This document shows positions 1 through 8,964 of a stretch of DNA of 64,000 bases, in pieces. Within the stretch, counting starts at the first letter, position 1; every line of letters begins with the position of its first letter. The translations under genes were made by a program, and so were the position numbers. Under the pieces are notes generated by a model, which was given only the letters and a program-made list of their open reading frames with translations, was not told where the DNA came from and searched no databases. Origin of the DNA: UBA10677 sp045654245 (GTDB taxonomy: Bacteria; Bacillota; Clostridia; Christensenellales; Pumilibacteraceae); NCBI GenBank assembly GCA_045654245.1, contig JAZOMX010000009.1, forward strand, positions 62,001 through 126,000. The letters run 5' to 3'.

Positions 1-1097
1 CATATGCAGGCGTAATCAAGGCGATGTGTCTCAATATTTCGCATATGTGTAATTTGCGTTGTGAGTATTGTTTTGCTGACGGTGGTTCATATAAAGGCGA
101 GGCTCAAAATATGAGTTTTGAGGTCGCTAAAAAAGCGGTTGATTTTCTCGTAGCAAAGTCTGGAACTCGTCGTAACCTTGAAATCGACTTTTTCGGTGGT
201 GAACCGCTACTTAATTTTGAAGTCGTAAAAAAGACGGTAGCGTACGCTCGTGGCCTTGAAAAAGAAAAGAATAAGAATTTCAGATTTACGATAACTACTA
301 ACGCAATGCTCTTAAACGACGACGCCATCGACTTTTTTAACAAGGAAATGTATAATGTTGTCGTCAGTATCGACGGAAGAAAAGACGTTCACGACGGCGT
401 AAGAAAGACTGCGCTTGGAACTGGTTCGTTCGATATTGCGATGAAAAATGCGCTTAATTTTAAGAAAAAACGCGTTGGTCAATATTACGTTAGAGGAACT
501 TACACGGCGCTAAATAAGGATTTTGCTAAAGACGTTCTTTTCTTAAATGATTGTGGTTTCGACCAAATTTCTATCGAACCCGTAGTTTTACCCGACGACC
601 ATAGATTAGCAATCAAAAAAGAGGACGTGCCTGAGCTAGTGGATGAGTACGATAAACTCGTAAAAGAATATTACGAGCGTAGAAAACACGACGAAAGTTG
701 GTTTAATTTCTTCCACTTTATGATTGACGTTTACCACGGTCCTTGCGAAACGAAACGGTTGGTTGGTTGTGGTGCGGGAAACGAGTACGTGGCAATCGCG
801 CCCAACGGAGATATTTATCCTTGTCATCAGTTTGATGGCGACGGTAACTACAAACTTGGTAACGTTTTAGAGGGAACTTTTGAAACTGAAATTCCCGAAA
901 AGTTTGCTGTAAACAATTTGCTAACTAAACCTGATTGCAGAAATTGTTGGGCAAAATATTATTGTTCTGGTGGTTGTGCGGCTAACGCTATTCATTATTG
1001 CGGAGATATCAATAAACCGTATAAAATCACTTGTGAACTTATGAGAAAAAGAATTGAGTGCGCAATAGCGGTAAATTCTCTAGAAAATACCAAATAA
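1..1097 (+). CDS. scfB: SCIFF peptide thioether maturase (radical SAM/SPASM), 5' truncated
   Basis: This gene enters from outside the window. The frame is open from base 3 and reads Y-A-G-V-I-K-A before the ATG at 24, so the internal ATG is not the true start. The radical SAM cluster motif CNLRCEYC lies at window residues 9-16 after that ATG. The C-terminal third has the Cys-rich SPASM pattern (C-G-A-G-N-E near residue 249, then CRNCWAKYYCSGGC), which binds auxiliary Fe-S clusters. The family forms Cys-Thr thioether bonds in the small ribosomally made SCIFF peptide of Clostridia, whose gene normally lies just upstream, here outside the window. Adjacency to secD/secF is typical of Clostridia. 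A weak AT-rich hairpin (1114-1130) follows the stop and may terminate it. Another SPASM maturase is possible but less likely. Confidence 0.88.
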   Translation, partial: YAGVIKAMCLNISHMCNLRCEYCFADGGSYKGEAQNMSFEVAKKAVDFLVAKSGTRRNLEIDFFGGEPLLNFEVVKKTVAYARGLEKEKNKNFRFTITTNAMLLNDDAIDFFNKEMYNVVVSIDGRKDVHDGVRKTALGTGSFDIAMKNALNFKKKRVGQYYVRGTYTALNKDFAKDVLFLNDCGFDQISIEPVVLPDDHRLAIKKEDVPELVDEYDKLVKEYYERRKHDESWFNFFHFMIDVYHGPCETKRLVGCGAGNEYVAIAPNGDIYPCHQFDGDGNYKLGNVLEGTFETEIPEKFAVNNLLTKPDCRNCWAKYYCSGGCAANAIHYCGDINKPYKITCELMRKRIECAIAVNSLENTK

Positions 1098-1132
1098 TTG
1101 TATAATGGTAGGTAAAAACGATTAGTTTTTAT

Positions 1133-1162
1133 TTGACTTAAACTAGTAAAGTATTATATAAT
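1133..1162 (+). promoter_or_regulatory. SigA-type promoter for secDF
   Basis: TTGACT at 1133-1138, an 18-nt spacer, then TATAAT at 1157-1162. It lies 28 nt before the secD start and directly after a weak A/T hairpin ending the maturase gene, so secDF can be transcribed independently. Confidence 0.65.
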
Positions 1163-1189
1163 TATACTATTGTGAATTGGAGGATATAA

Positions 1190-2530
1190 ATGAAGAAAAA
1201 ATCGTCAATAATCAAACTCGCTTTGATTGGCGTTGTGCTTATAATAGGTATGGTCTTATCGGTTTTACCCTTTAAGACGCCTTTTGGCTTTAACAACTAC
1301 AAATCGTTTGCTAGTTCGATTAAACTCGGTTTAGACCTAAAGGGTGGCGTTTACGCAGTATACGATACTGAAAGCGCTGGCGTTGACGGATTTGAGGCTA
1401 AACTCGCCGGAACGCAGAAGAGACTTCAAAACCTTCTAGTGTCCAAAGGATATACCGAGGCCCTAGTAACTATTGAAGATACCACGAGATTAAGAGTAGA
1501 AGTTCCCGACGTAGATAATCCGTCTGCGATTTTCGAACTTATCGGTAAACCGGCTGAACTTGAATTCGTTCTTGATGAAACTGATGAAGTCGTAATTACT
1601 GGTGACCACGTTAAAGAGGCGGTTGGTTATTTCGACACCGAGAAGGGCGCGCCCGTTGTTGCGCTAGACCTTACTGATGCTGGTGGAGACCGTTTTGCTG
1701 ATATTACTGCAGCCAACGTAAACAAACCTATGTCGATTTACATCGTAACTGACGGCGTTCGTGATGAGCAACCTATTTCTACTGCTAATATTAGCGAAGC
1801 AATTACTGGTGGTAGAGCGCTTATTACTATGTCGTCAAGCACGGACACGCAAGCCGCCGTAGACCTAGCATCACAAATTATGAGTGGTACTTTTGACGTA
1901 AAACTTTCGCTTAAAGAAAGTTCGACGATATCGCCTACGCTTGGCGATAGAGCGTTGAGTCTTGGTATTTTGGCTGGACTTATCGGTATTGTGTTAGTAA
2001 TTGCGTTCTTAATTTGGAGATACAGATTATTCGGTGTAGTTGCTACTATTGCTCTTATTGCTTATGCTGAACTTATGTTGTTCTTCCTTGCGGTTCTTCC
2101 TTGGGTGCAACTTACGCTCCCTGGTATCGCAGGTATTATCCTTTCGCTCGGTATGGCTGTTGACGGTAACGTTGTTATCTACGAAAGAATTAAGGACGAA
2201 TACAAGAATGGTAAATCCTTGCTTGCCTCTATGCACGCTGGATTTAAGAAAGCAACCGTAGCAATTGTAGATAGTAACATTACCACGGTAATTGCTGCAA
2301 TCGTATTGATTATTTTCGGTACTGGTACGATTTCTGGATTTGGAGTAACTCTTCTTATCGGTATTATTCTTTCTATGTTTACTTCGGTAATTGTTACTAG
2401 AGGATTGTGTAGGTACTTTATGGCAATCAATAACACTAACGAGAAACTTTATGGTGTTCGTCGTGGTGCTGATTTCGTTGATACTCCCGTTGAAACAACT
2501 GAAATCGTTGCTGAAGGAGGTCAAGAATAA
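1190..2530 (+). CDS. secD: Protein translocase subunit SecD
   Basis: SecD works with SecF at the membrane to pull secreted proteins out of the SecYEG channel using the proton gradient. One N-terminal transmembrane helix (about residues 8-28) is followed by the LGLDLKGGVYAVYD motif near residue 47, an extracytoplasmic domain, and five C-terminal helices from about residue 265. The family signature AVDGNVVIYERIKDE lies near residues 322-336. At 446 aa it is the short form usual in Firmicutes. The start has GGAGG 8 nt upstream. The stop TAA overlaps the secF ATG by one base (taATG), so the two genes are translationally coupled. Its own promoter is at 1133-1162. Confidence 0.96.
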   Translation: MKKKSSIIKLALIGVVLIIGMVLSVLPFKTPFGFNNYKSFASSIKLGLDLKGGVYAVYDTESAGVDGFEAKLAGTQKRLQNLLVSKGYTEALVTIEDTTRLRVEVPDVDNPSAIFELIGKPAELEFVLDETDEVVITGDHVKEAVGYFDTEKGAPVVALDLTDAGGDRFADITAANVNKPMSIYIVTDGVRDEQPISTANISEAITGGRALITMSSSTDTQAAVDLASQIMSGTFDVKLSLKESSTISPTLGDRALSLGILAGLIGIVLVIAFLIWRYRLFGVVATIALIAYAELMLFFLAVLPWVQLTLPGIAGIILSLGMAVDGNVVIYERIKDEYKNGKSLLASMHAGFKKATVAIVDSNITTVIAAIVLIIFGTGTISGFGVTLLIGIILSMFTSVIVTRGLCRYFMAINNTNEKLYGVRRGADFVDTPVETTEIVAEGGQE

Positions 2531-3816
2531 TGAAATTCGATAGATTATTTGAACGCGAATTCAAAATCGTAGAAAATAGAAAGAAGTTCTTTATTGCTCC
2601 TCTCGTTATCGTAGTACTTGCAATTATCGCTAGTTTGATATTTAGATTTACGCTTGGTAGTGCACTAAACCTTGGTATGGACTTTACTGGTGGCTACTCA
2701 ATGAACGTAAAACTTGGTGATAAACTTACTGATTCTACTTACGAGTCCTATAAGAATTTGGCGGTAAGTGTTGCTGAAGACCTTACTGACGAGCAAGGAA
2801 ATAAATACGGAGTTAAAGTTTCGTCCGTTCGTCGTCAAGGCGAGGGCAGTGATGCAAGTCTTTTGCTTAAGTTCCAAGCCGTTGGAAACGAAGAAACTAT
2901 GGAAAAGATAAATGCTCAATTGCACGACGAATTAGCAGACTCAATGTTCTTCTACCGTCCGACAGTTGCGTTTAACGATGCAAAAACTTCGTTTACGGCA
3001 ACTTATACTGGTGCTAATTTCGATTTCTTGCGTGGCGACGCCGTTTTCCAAGTTCAAGATAAACTTGCTAGTGCTGGCTTTGCTGGTGCAACGGCAGAGG
3101 TGGCGGATGATTTTATGAGCGTTACCGTAACGCTAGCATCTGCAGTAACGGACGAAGATATTTCAAAGATTACCGATGCTATGGTTTTCGAGGACGTAAG
3201 TGGCGGTATCGTTAGTGATGGTGGACAAACGAGTGCAACGGTAAGTTCGGAAATTCTTAAGAGTGCTTTGCTTGCAGTTTCGGTTGCACTACTTCTAATG
3301 CTTATATATATCGTAATCCGTTTCGAATTATTGAGCGGTATTGCTGCTGTGCTTGCGCTTGCTCACGACCTTTTGATAATGTTGTGCGCTATGATAATTT
3401 TCCATATCGAAATAAATGCAACTTTTATCGCTGCACTTATTACGATACTCGGTTATTCTATCAACAATACCATTATTATATTTGACCGTGTTCGCGAAAA
3501 TTCTGCTATTTATGCGCATAAGAGAATTAACGGTAAAATAGTTAAGCCTGCGTATATTGCGAATAAATCCGTTCAAGAAACGGTATGGCGTTCGATAAAT
3601 ACTACGCTAACGACGCTAATCGTTATTACTATGGTAGCGCTAATCGGTGTTTCTGATATTAAAATATTTGCGCTCCCGATAATATTCGGCTTGCTTGCAG
3701 GTACTTATTCTTCGGTATTCCTTGCACCTACTTTCTGGGCTATGCTCGCAAAAGCGTTCCCCGGAGCAGTTAAAGCCCCAAAGGCAAAGCGCTCATCGGC
3801 AAAGTCTGATAAATAG
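2530..3816 (+). CDS. secF: Protein translocase subunit SecF
   Basis: Partner of SecD in the accessory translocase complex. There is an N-terminal helix (about residues 23-45), the LGMDFTGGYS motif typical of SecF, an extracytoplasmic region, and a C-terminal five-helix RND-type domain with the signature LGYSINNTIIIFDRVREN near residues 307-324. At 428 aa it is longer than a minimal SecF (about 300 aa), mainly through an enlarged extracytoplasmic segment (residues about 55-230). An AGGAGG site lies within the end of secD just before the ATG. A strong terminator follows the gene. Confidence 0.96.
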   Translation: MKFDRLFEREFKIVENRKKFFIAPLVIVVLAIIASLIFRFTLGSALNLGMDFTGGYSMNVKLGDKLTDSTYESYKNLAVSVAEDLTDEQGNKYGVKVSSVRRQGEGSDASLLLKFQAVGNEETMEKINAQLHDELADSMFFYRPTVAFNDAKTSFTATYTGANFDFLRGDAVFQVQDKLASAGFAGATAEVADDFMSVTVTLASAVTDEDISKITDAMVFEDVSGGIVSDGGQTSATVSSEILKSALLAVSVALLLMLIYIVIRFELLSGIAAVLALAHDLLIMLCAMIIFHIEINATFIAALITILGYSINNTIIIFDRVRENSAIYAHKRINGKIVKPAYIANKSVQETVWRSINTTLTTLIVITMVALIGVSDIKIFALPIIFGLLAGTYSSVFLAPTFWAMLAKAFPGAVKAPKAKRSSAKSDK

Positions 3817-3823
3817 TTAGACG

Positions 3824-3854
3824 AATAAGCCTTCTGCGGAAGGCTTATTTTTGT
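3824..3854 (+). terminator. Rho-independent terminator after secF
   Basis: An 11-bp perfect stem (3824-3834 with 3839-3849) closed by a TGCG loop is followed by a T-run. It separates secDF from recJ. Confidence 0.85.
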
Positions 3855-3878
3855 ACCTTATACTTTGCGGAGATATTT

Positions 3879-6227
3879 ATGAACGTTAAGTTATCGCAAA
3901 AATTTAATAACAAAACAGACTCCGTAAAAATTAAGGAGATAGCAACGAAACTAAACTTAAATGAAAAGTTGGTTGAGTTGTTGCTTTTGCGTGGAATTGA
4001 TAATGAAGACGCAATAAAAGCGTTTCTAAATCCTACGAAGAATTTATTCTTCGACCCGTTTTTACTTAAAGGTATGAAGGAAACGGTTCGGCGCCTTAAT
4101 CAAGCAATTGAAAATAATGAAAAAGTTGTAATTTATGGAGATTATGATGCTGACGGAATTTGCGCCTCGGCAATTTTAGCATTGTTTTTATCTGGCGAAG
4201 GTCTTGATGTTTTAGTTCATATACCGAATAGAATAGGCGAAGGATATGGTCTTAATATTGAGTCACTAGAACGCATAATTGAAGAGCATTTGCCAGACCT
4301 TATTATGACTTGCGATTGTGGAATATCGGGCGCAAACGAGGTAGAATTTGCCCTTGACCTTGGTGTTGACGTGATTGTAACTGACCATCACGAAATTTCG
4401 GGTAAAATTCCTGAATGTGTGGTAGTAAACCCCAAACAACCCGATTGCAACTATCCCTACGATATGCTTTGTGGCGCTGGTGTTGCGCTTAAAGTTGTAC
4501 AAGCAATGCGTGGCGTGGATAAAATGCTTGAATATGCACATTTAGCGTGTGTAGCAACTATTGCCGATTTAGTTCCGCTTGTTTCTGAAAATAGACTAAT
4601 CGTTCAATTTGGTCTTGTGAAATTAAACGAGAAAAAGAACCTTGGTCTTGCTGTTTTATTTGATTCGTTAGGACTCGAAAATATAACGAGTGGGGATATT
4701 GCATATAAGATTGCGCCTCGAATAAATGCAGCAGGGCGAATGGGAGACGCTTATAGGGCTTTTGAACTATTAACTTCTACTGATATCAGTAGGGTTAAAA
4801 ATATCGTTGCAGAGATTGAATCGGATAACGCTAGAAGAAAAACGCTTTGTAATGAAATGTATGATGAAGCGCTTGGAGACCTTGCGTTTGAAGATTTAGT
4901 CAACAATAGGGCGGTAATCCTATCTCATCCGTCGTGGGAAAAAGGAATTACTGGTATTGTTGCGGCTCGTTTGGCTGGGGATTATAACCGACCTTCGTTT
5001 ATTATGGTGCGTTCCGGCGAAAACTATAAGGGAACTTGTCGTAGTGTTGACGGGATAAATATTCACGAACTACTTACGCATTGTAAAGATTTACTTATTG
5101 AATTCGGCGGGCATGCGCAAGCAGCAGGATTTTCCATAATGCCCGAAAATATCCCGGCGTTTAAGCAAAGTGTTTACGAATATTTATCTAATTTTTCTAA
5201 CGATTACTTTTTGCCTAAAGTACAATACGATATGCAAATTAAAACGGAAGACGTTACTTACGATTTCGTTCAATCGCTAGAAAAACTCGAGCCTACGGGT
5301 AATGGTAATGCAAAACCGTTATTTAGAATTGATACGGATTCGCTCCGTATTTCTCCTTGTAAAAACAATAACGCTCATATATCCGTTACTTTCGATAATG
5401 GACTTCAAATTTTTGCTTTTAACTATTCTCATTTGGCATATCAACTTATGGCAAGTGGTGAAAAGTCAATTATTACCGAACTTCAACCAAGTAATTTCGG
5501 TGGAAAACAAGTTAAAGGCATTATGCGTTGTTGTGTTCCGCAAACTCTTTATATAAACGATGGTATGACGGATGGATTTGATTATAGTTTGCTTAAATTT
5601 TTGCCCAAATCTAATCCCGTTTATGCAAAATGTGATGAAGAAACGCTTAAAAATGCAGTTTCTACGCTTTATGGAACGCTAATAATCGCATCAAATAAAA
5701 CTGACTATAACGCTTTTGTGTCAAAATATGGCGAGCCAATGTTTAACGAATTTCGTTATGCAACGACTAGAAATAATTTTACTAGAGTAATCGTTGCGCC
5801 CGTGATAGATAACGAGAATTTTTGTTTTGCTAACTACGATAATATTATTTTCTTATCTGCGCCTATTAATGAAGGTGTTATATCTTATCTTAATTCGGTT
5901 ACTAAAGCGAAAATTCTAGTCGTAGGCGATATTGTTGAAGGATATGATTTAAGTGTTGACCGTGAAGTTTTTGGAAAATACTTTGAACTTATACGAAAAA
6001 ATCGTACTCAAAGCGCGGGGAATCTTATAGGCTTTTTTAAGCACTTAAAACAAACTGATGATACGATTTTATTAAATCAGTTTTTATTCTGTGTGCAAGT
6101 TTTTGAAGAACTTAATTTTATTAAGGTAAGTGATAATCCATTTTCTATTTCCTTTGTGTCTGGAGAAAGAAAAGATTTGTCATCATCCAAAATTTATTCC
6201 TTCATAAGTGGGAGGGTAAATAATTGA
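3879..6227 (+). CDS. recJ: Single-stranded-DNA-specific exonuclease RecJ
   Basis: RecJ degrades single-stranded DNA 5' to 3' in recombination and mismatch repair. The DHH phosphoesterase core is clear: GDYDADGICA near residue 86 and VTDHHE near residue 165, which bind the catalytic metals. The DHHA1 motif GGHAQAAGFSI follows near residue 409, then an OB-fold region. The protein has 782 aa. The last 200 residues are a C-terminal extension found in many Firmicutes RecJ proteins. It is the first gene of a tightly packed run with rel, an MBL hydrolase and hemZ. The end of recJ carries the GGAGG used by rel, and the two reading frames overlap by four bases. Confidence 0.95.
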   Translation: MNVKLSQKFNNKTDSVKIKEIATKLNLNEKLVELLLLRGIDNEDAIKAFLNPTKNLFFDPFLLKGMKETVRRLNQAIENNEKVVIYGDYDADGICASAILALFLSGEGLDVLVHIPNRIGEGYGLNIESLERIIEEHLPDLIMTCDCGISGANEVEFALDLGVDVIVTDHHEISGKIPECVVVNPKQPDCNYPYDMLCGAGVALKVVQAMRGVDKMLEYAHLACVATIADLVPLVSENRLIVQFGLVKLNEKKNLGLAVLFDSLGLENITSGDIAYKIAPRINAAGRMGDAYRAFELLTSTDISRVKNIVAEIESDNARRKTLCNEMYDEALGDLAFEDLVNNRAVILSHPSWEKGITGIVAARLAGDYNRPSFIMVRSGENYKGTCRSVDGINIHELLTHCKDLLIEFGGHAQAAGFSIMPENIPAFKQSVYEYLSNFSNDYFLPKVQYDMQIKTEDVTYDFVQSLEKLEPTGNGNAKPLFRIDTDSLRISPCKNNNAHISVTFDNGLQIFAFNYSHLAYQLMASGEKSIITELQPSNFGGKQVKGIMRCCVPQTLYINDGMTDGFDYSLLKFLPKSNPVYAKCDEETLKNAVSTLYGTLIIASNKTDYNAFVSKYGEPMFNEFRYATTRNNFTRVIVAPVIDNENFCFANYDNIIFLSAPINEGVISYLNSVTKAKILVVGDIVEGYDLSVDREVFGKYFELIRKNRTQSAGNLIGFFKHLKQTDDTILLNQFLFCVQVFEELNFIKVSDNPFSISFVSGERKDLSSSKIYSFISGRVNN

Positions 6228-8359
6228 AACAATTAAAAGAAAAATTTGAACTCGTTTTTTCGGGTAAACAATTAGATTTACTTAATCGAGCGTTTGATTA
6301 CGCTACTAAAATGCACGGCGAACAGCGCCGTGAGTCTGGCGAGCCATATATTACTCATCCAATTGCCGTTTCGGGTATTTTGTTCGACCTTGGACTTGAT
6401 GCTAGCACTTTGGCGGCAGCATTACTTCACGATTGCGTTGAAGATACTAGCGCAACTGAAGATGAGATTAAAGAAATGTTTGGTGAAGAGGTTGCCGAAC
6501 TCGTTGCTGGCGTAACTAAACTTGATAAAATCGCATTTAAGTCCAAAGAAGAAGAGCAAGCGGAAAACTTTAGACGTATGTTCTTTGCTATGGCGCGTGA
6601 TATTAGAGTAATCATTATCAAGATTGCCGATAGACTACACAACATGCGAACGATTTCTTCGCTTAGTGAGGAGCGCCAACTTGCTATGGCGCGCGAAACT
6701 TTGGAAATCTTTGCGCCCCTAGCATCTCGTTTAGGTTTGAGTTACTTAAAGTGTGAATTAGAAGACCTTTGCTTAAAGGTAATTGAGCCTGCTGTTTACG
6801 AATCGCTTGTAAGTGAAATTGCGCTTAAAAGAGCAGAAAGACAAGAACTTGTAACAAGAATTTGTACGCGTCTTACTTCGCTTTTAACTGAACTTAAAGT
6901 AGTTGGTGAAGTTAGTGGAAGACCGAAGCATTTTTACAGTATTTACCGTAAAATGAAGAATAATAACCGCACTTTCGACCAAATTTACGATTTGACAGCG
7001 GTTAGAGTGATTGTTGAAAACGTAAAGGACTGTTATGAAGTTTTGGGTATGATTCATACTCTTTGGAAACCGATTCCCGGTAGATTTAAGGATTATATTG
7101 CAGTTCCTAAACCAAACAACTATCAGTCGTTGCACACCACGGTTATGACCACTTACGGTATGCCGTTTGAAATTCAAATTCGTACTTACGAAATGCACAA
7201 GATTGCCGAATATGGAATCGCTGCGCACTGGAAATATAAAGAAAGTCGTAATACGGGTAACGAACTAGATGAAAAATTAGAGTGGTTGCGAGGAGTTATG
7301 GACGTGCAAAGTGAAAGCACCTCACCCCAAGAGTTTTACGAATCGCTAAAGTTTGACCTTTACAGCGGACAAGTTTTTGTGTTTACCCCTAAGGGCGACG
7401 TAGTAACTTTGCCCGAGGGCTCAACTTCGGTTGACTTTGCGTATTACGTGCATACCGCGATAGGAAATAAGTGTGTAGGCGCAAAGATAAATAATAAAAT
7501 CGTTCCGCTAGAAACTAAACTTAATACGGGCGATTATATTGAGGTTATTACTTCGGCAACCTCGAAAGGACCTAGCCGTGACTGGTTGCGTTTTGTAAAA
7601 ACATCTCAGGCAAAATCTAAAATTCGCGCTTTCTTTAAGAAGGAATTAAAGGAAGACAATATCAAGCGTGGTCGTGAAATGCTTGAAAGAGAAGCAAAGA
7701 ATAGAGGCTACGTTTTAGGAAACCTTATGGTTCCTAAATGGCTTGACGTAATCTATCAACGCTATTCGATTTCCTCGCTTGACGATTTATATGCATCTGT
7801 TGGTTACGGTGGCTTTACCGTAAATCAGATTTTAACAAAATTAATCGACTTTTATAGAAAAGAAGAGCGTGCCAAGATTCCGGTTAAGGCTAATACTACC
7901 ACGCATCATCATACTTCAAGTGGTGTTGTGATTAAAGGACACGACGATTTGCTTGTTAGAATTTCGAAATGCTGTAATCCAGTACCTGGTGATGATATCG
8001 TTGGCTTTATTTCGAGAGGTCGTGGTATTGCTATTCATAGAAAGAACTGCCCAAATCTTAAAAATATTGAAGATTTTAGACTTATAGAGGCGCATTGGGC
8101 AGGCGACGGGGTGTCTCCGTTCTCCGTTTCTATGCAAATCGAAGCGCAAAATTCAAGCGGATTGCTTGCTCGCTTAACCGCTATGATTAGTGAAATGAAA
8201 ATAACGATTACAAATCTAAATGCTAGAGTGGATAAGTCTGACAATGCTATAATTACTTTAGGCGTTATGGTTGATAGCATAGCGGAATTTGATAATATTA
8301 TGCTAAAAATACAAGCGTTACCTGACGTTGAAAAAGTATTTAGGAGTAATTTGAATTGA
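6224..8359 (+). CDS. relA: Bifunctional (p)ppGpp synthetase/hydrolase Rel
   Basis: Rel makes and degrades the alarmone (p)ppGpp in the stringent response. Domains in order: HD hydrolase with ALLHDCVEDT near residue 66; synthetase with YSIYRKM and YDLTAVRVI near residues 237-262; TGS with VFVFTPKGDVVTLPEG near residue 384; zinc-finger-like C-C-N-P region near residue 584; and an ACT domain over the last 70 residues. The length of 711 aa and the intact HD pair indicate the bifunctional Firmicutes type. The start is TTG at 6224, chosen because GGAGGG sits 7 nt upstream and the residues MKQLKEKF match family N-termini. It overlaps the recJ stop (TTGA). The recJ-rel order is common in Firmicutes. 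Confidence 0.95.
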   Translation: MKQLKEKFELVFSGKQLDLLNRAFDYATKMHGEQRRESGEPYITHPIAVSGILFDLGLDASTLAAALLHDCVEDTSATEDEIKEMFGEEVAELVAGVTKLDKIAFKSKEEEQAENFRRMFFAMARDIRVIIIKIADRLHNMRTISSLSEERQLAMARETLEIFAPLASRLGLSYLKCELEDLCLKVIEPAVYESLVSEIALKRAERQELVTRICTRLTSLLTELKVVGEVSGRPKHFYSIYRKMKNNNRTFDQIYDLTAVRVIVENVKDCYEVLGMIHTLWKPIPGRFKDYIAVPKPNNYQSLHTTVMTTYGMPFEIQIRTYEMHKIAEYGIAAHWKYKESRNTGNELDEKLEWLRGVMDVQSESTSPQEFYESLKFDLYSGQVFVFTPKGDVVTLPEGSTSVDFAYYVHTAIGNKCVGAKINNKIVPLETKLNTGDYIEVITSATSKGPSRDWLRFVKTSQAKSKIRAFFKKELKEDNIKRGREMLEREAKNRGYVLGNLMVPKWLDVIYQRYSISSLDDLYASVGYGGFTVNQILTKLIDFYRKEERAKIPVKANTTTHHHTSSGVVIKGHDDLLVRISKCCNPVPGDDIVGFISRGRGIAIHRKNCPNLKNIEDFRLIEAHWAGDGVSPFSVSMQIEAQNSSGLLARLTAMISEMKITITNLNARVDKSDNAIITLGVMVDSIAEFDNIMLKIQALPDVEKVFRSNLN

Positions 8360-8964
8360 TTAAAATTTTAGTAGTCGTAACTGGATTAGCGCAGGCGAAC
8401 ACATATATTCTATATAACGAGAATAAGGATGCAATTATTATTGACCCGTCTGCTGACGACGGTGAGATTGAAAATGCGCTTGTAAAGTACGGACTTTCTT
8501 GTAAGGCCGTACTTCTTACGCACGCACATATTGACCATACGAACGGCGTAAAACATTTTCAAAATGAAGGCGCAACCGTTTATATGCACGAAGGGGATAG
8601 AGCGCTACTAAATGCTGAAAACTCCCTTGCGTCGCGTTTTGGAGAAAAATATAATGCTTTTATTCCTGATTATTTTGTTTCCGATGGCGAAACGATAAAT
8701 CTTATAGGAGAAGAAATTAAGATTTTTCACACGCCTGGACATACTTCGGGAAGCGTATGTTATCTAATCGACGAAAAACTTTATACTGGAGATACGTTGT
8801 TTTATATGTCCGTTGGAAGAACTGATTTTCCCACGGGTGACTATGATACGCTTTGTAATTCAATCAATAGAATATACGACTTGGAAAATGATTATATCGT
8901 AATGCCTGGGCACGGGCCAGATACTACAATTTCGTTTGAGCGAGAAAATAATCCGTATGTGTAA
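8356..8964 (+). CDS. MBL-fold metallo-hydrolase (glyoxalase II-like)
   Basis: A 202-aa metallo-beta-lactamase-fold hydrolase. The zinc-binding motif THAHIDH is near residue 55, a second metal ligand lies in HTPGHTSGS near residue 129, an Asp in YTGDTLF, and the last His in MPGHGPD. The layout matches the small hydroxyacylglutathione hydrolase-like family found next to rel (and dtd) in many Firmicutes. The natural substrate is not known for this subfamily; thioester hydrolysis is a family-based guess. The start is a TTG overlapping the rel stop (TTGA) with AGGAG 10 nt upstream, the same arrangement used for rel itself. Confidence 0.88.
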   Translation: MIKILVVVTGLAQANTYILYNENKDAIIIDPSADDGEIENALVKYGLSCKAVLLTHAHIDHTNGVKHFQNEGATVYMHEGDRALLNAENSLASRFGEKYNAFIPDYFVSDGETINLIGEEIKIFHTPGHTSGSVCYLIDEKLYTGDTLFYMSVGRTDFPTGDYDTLCNSINRIYDLENDYIVMPGHGPDTTISFERENNPYV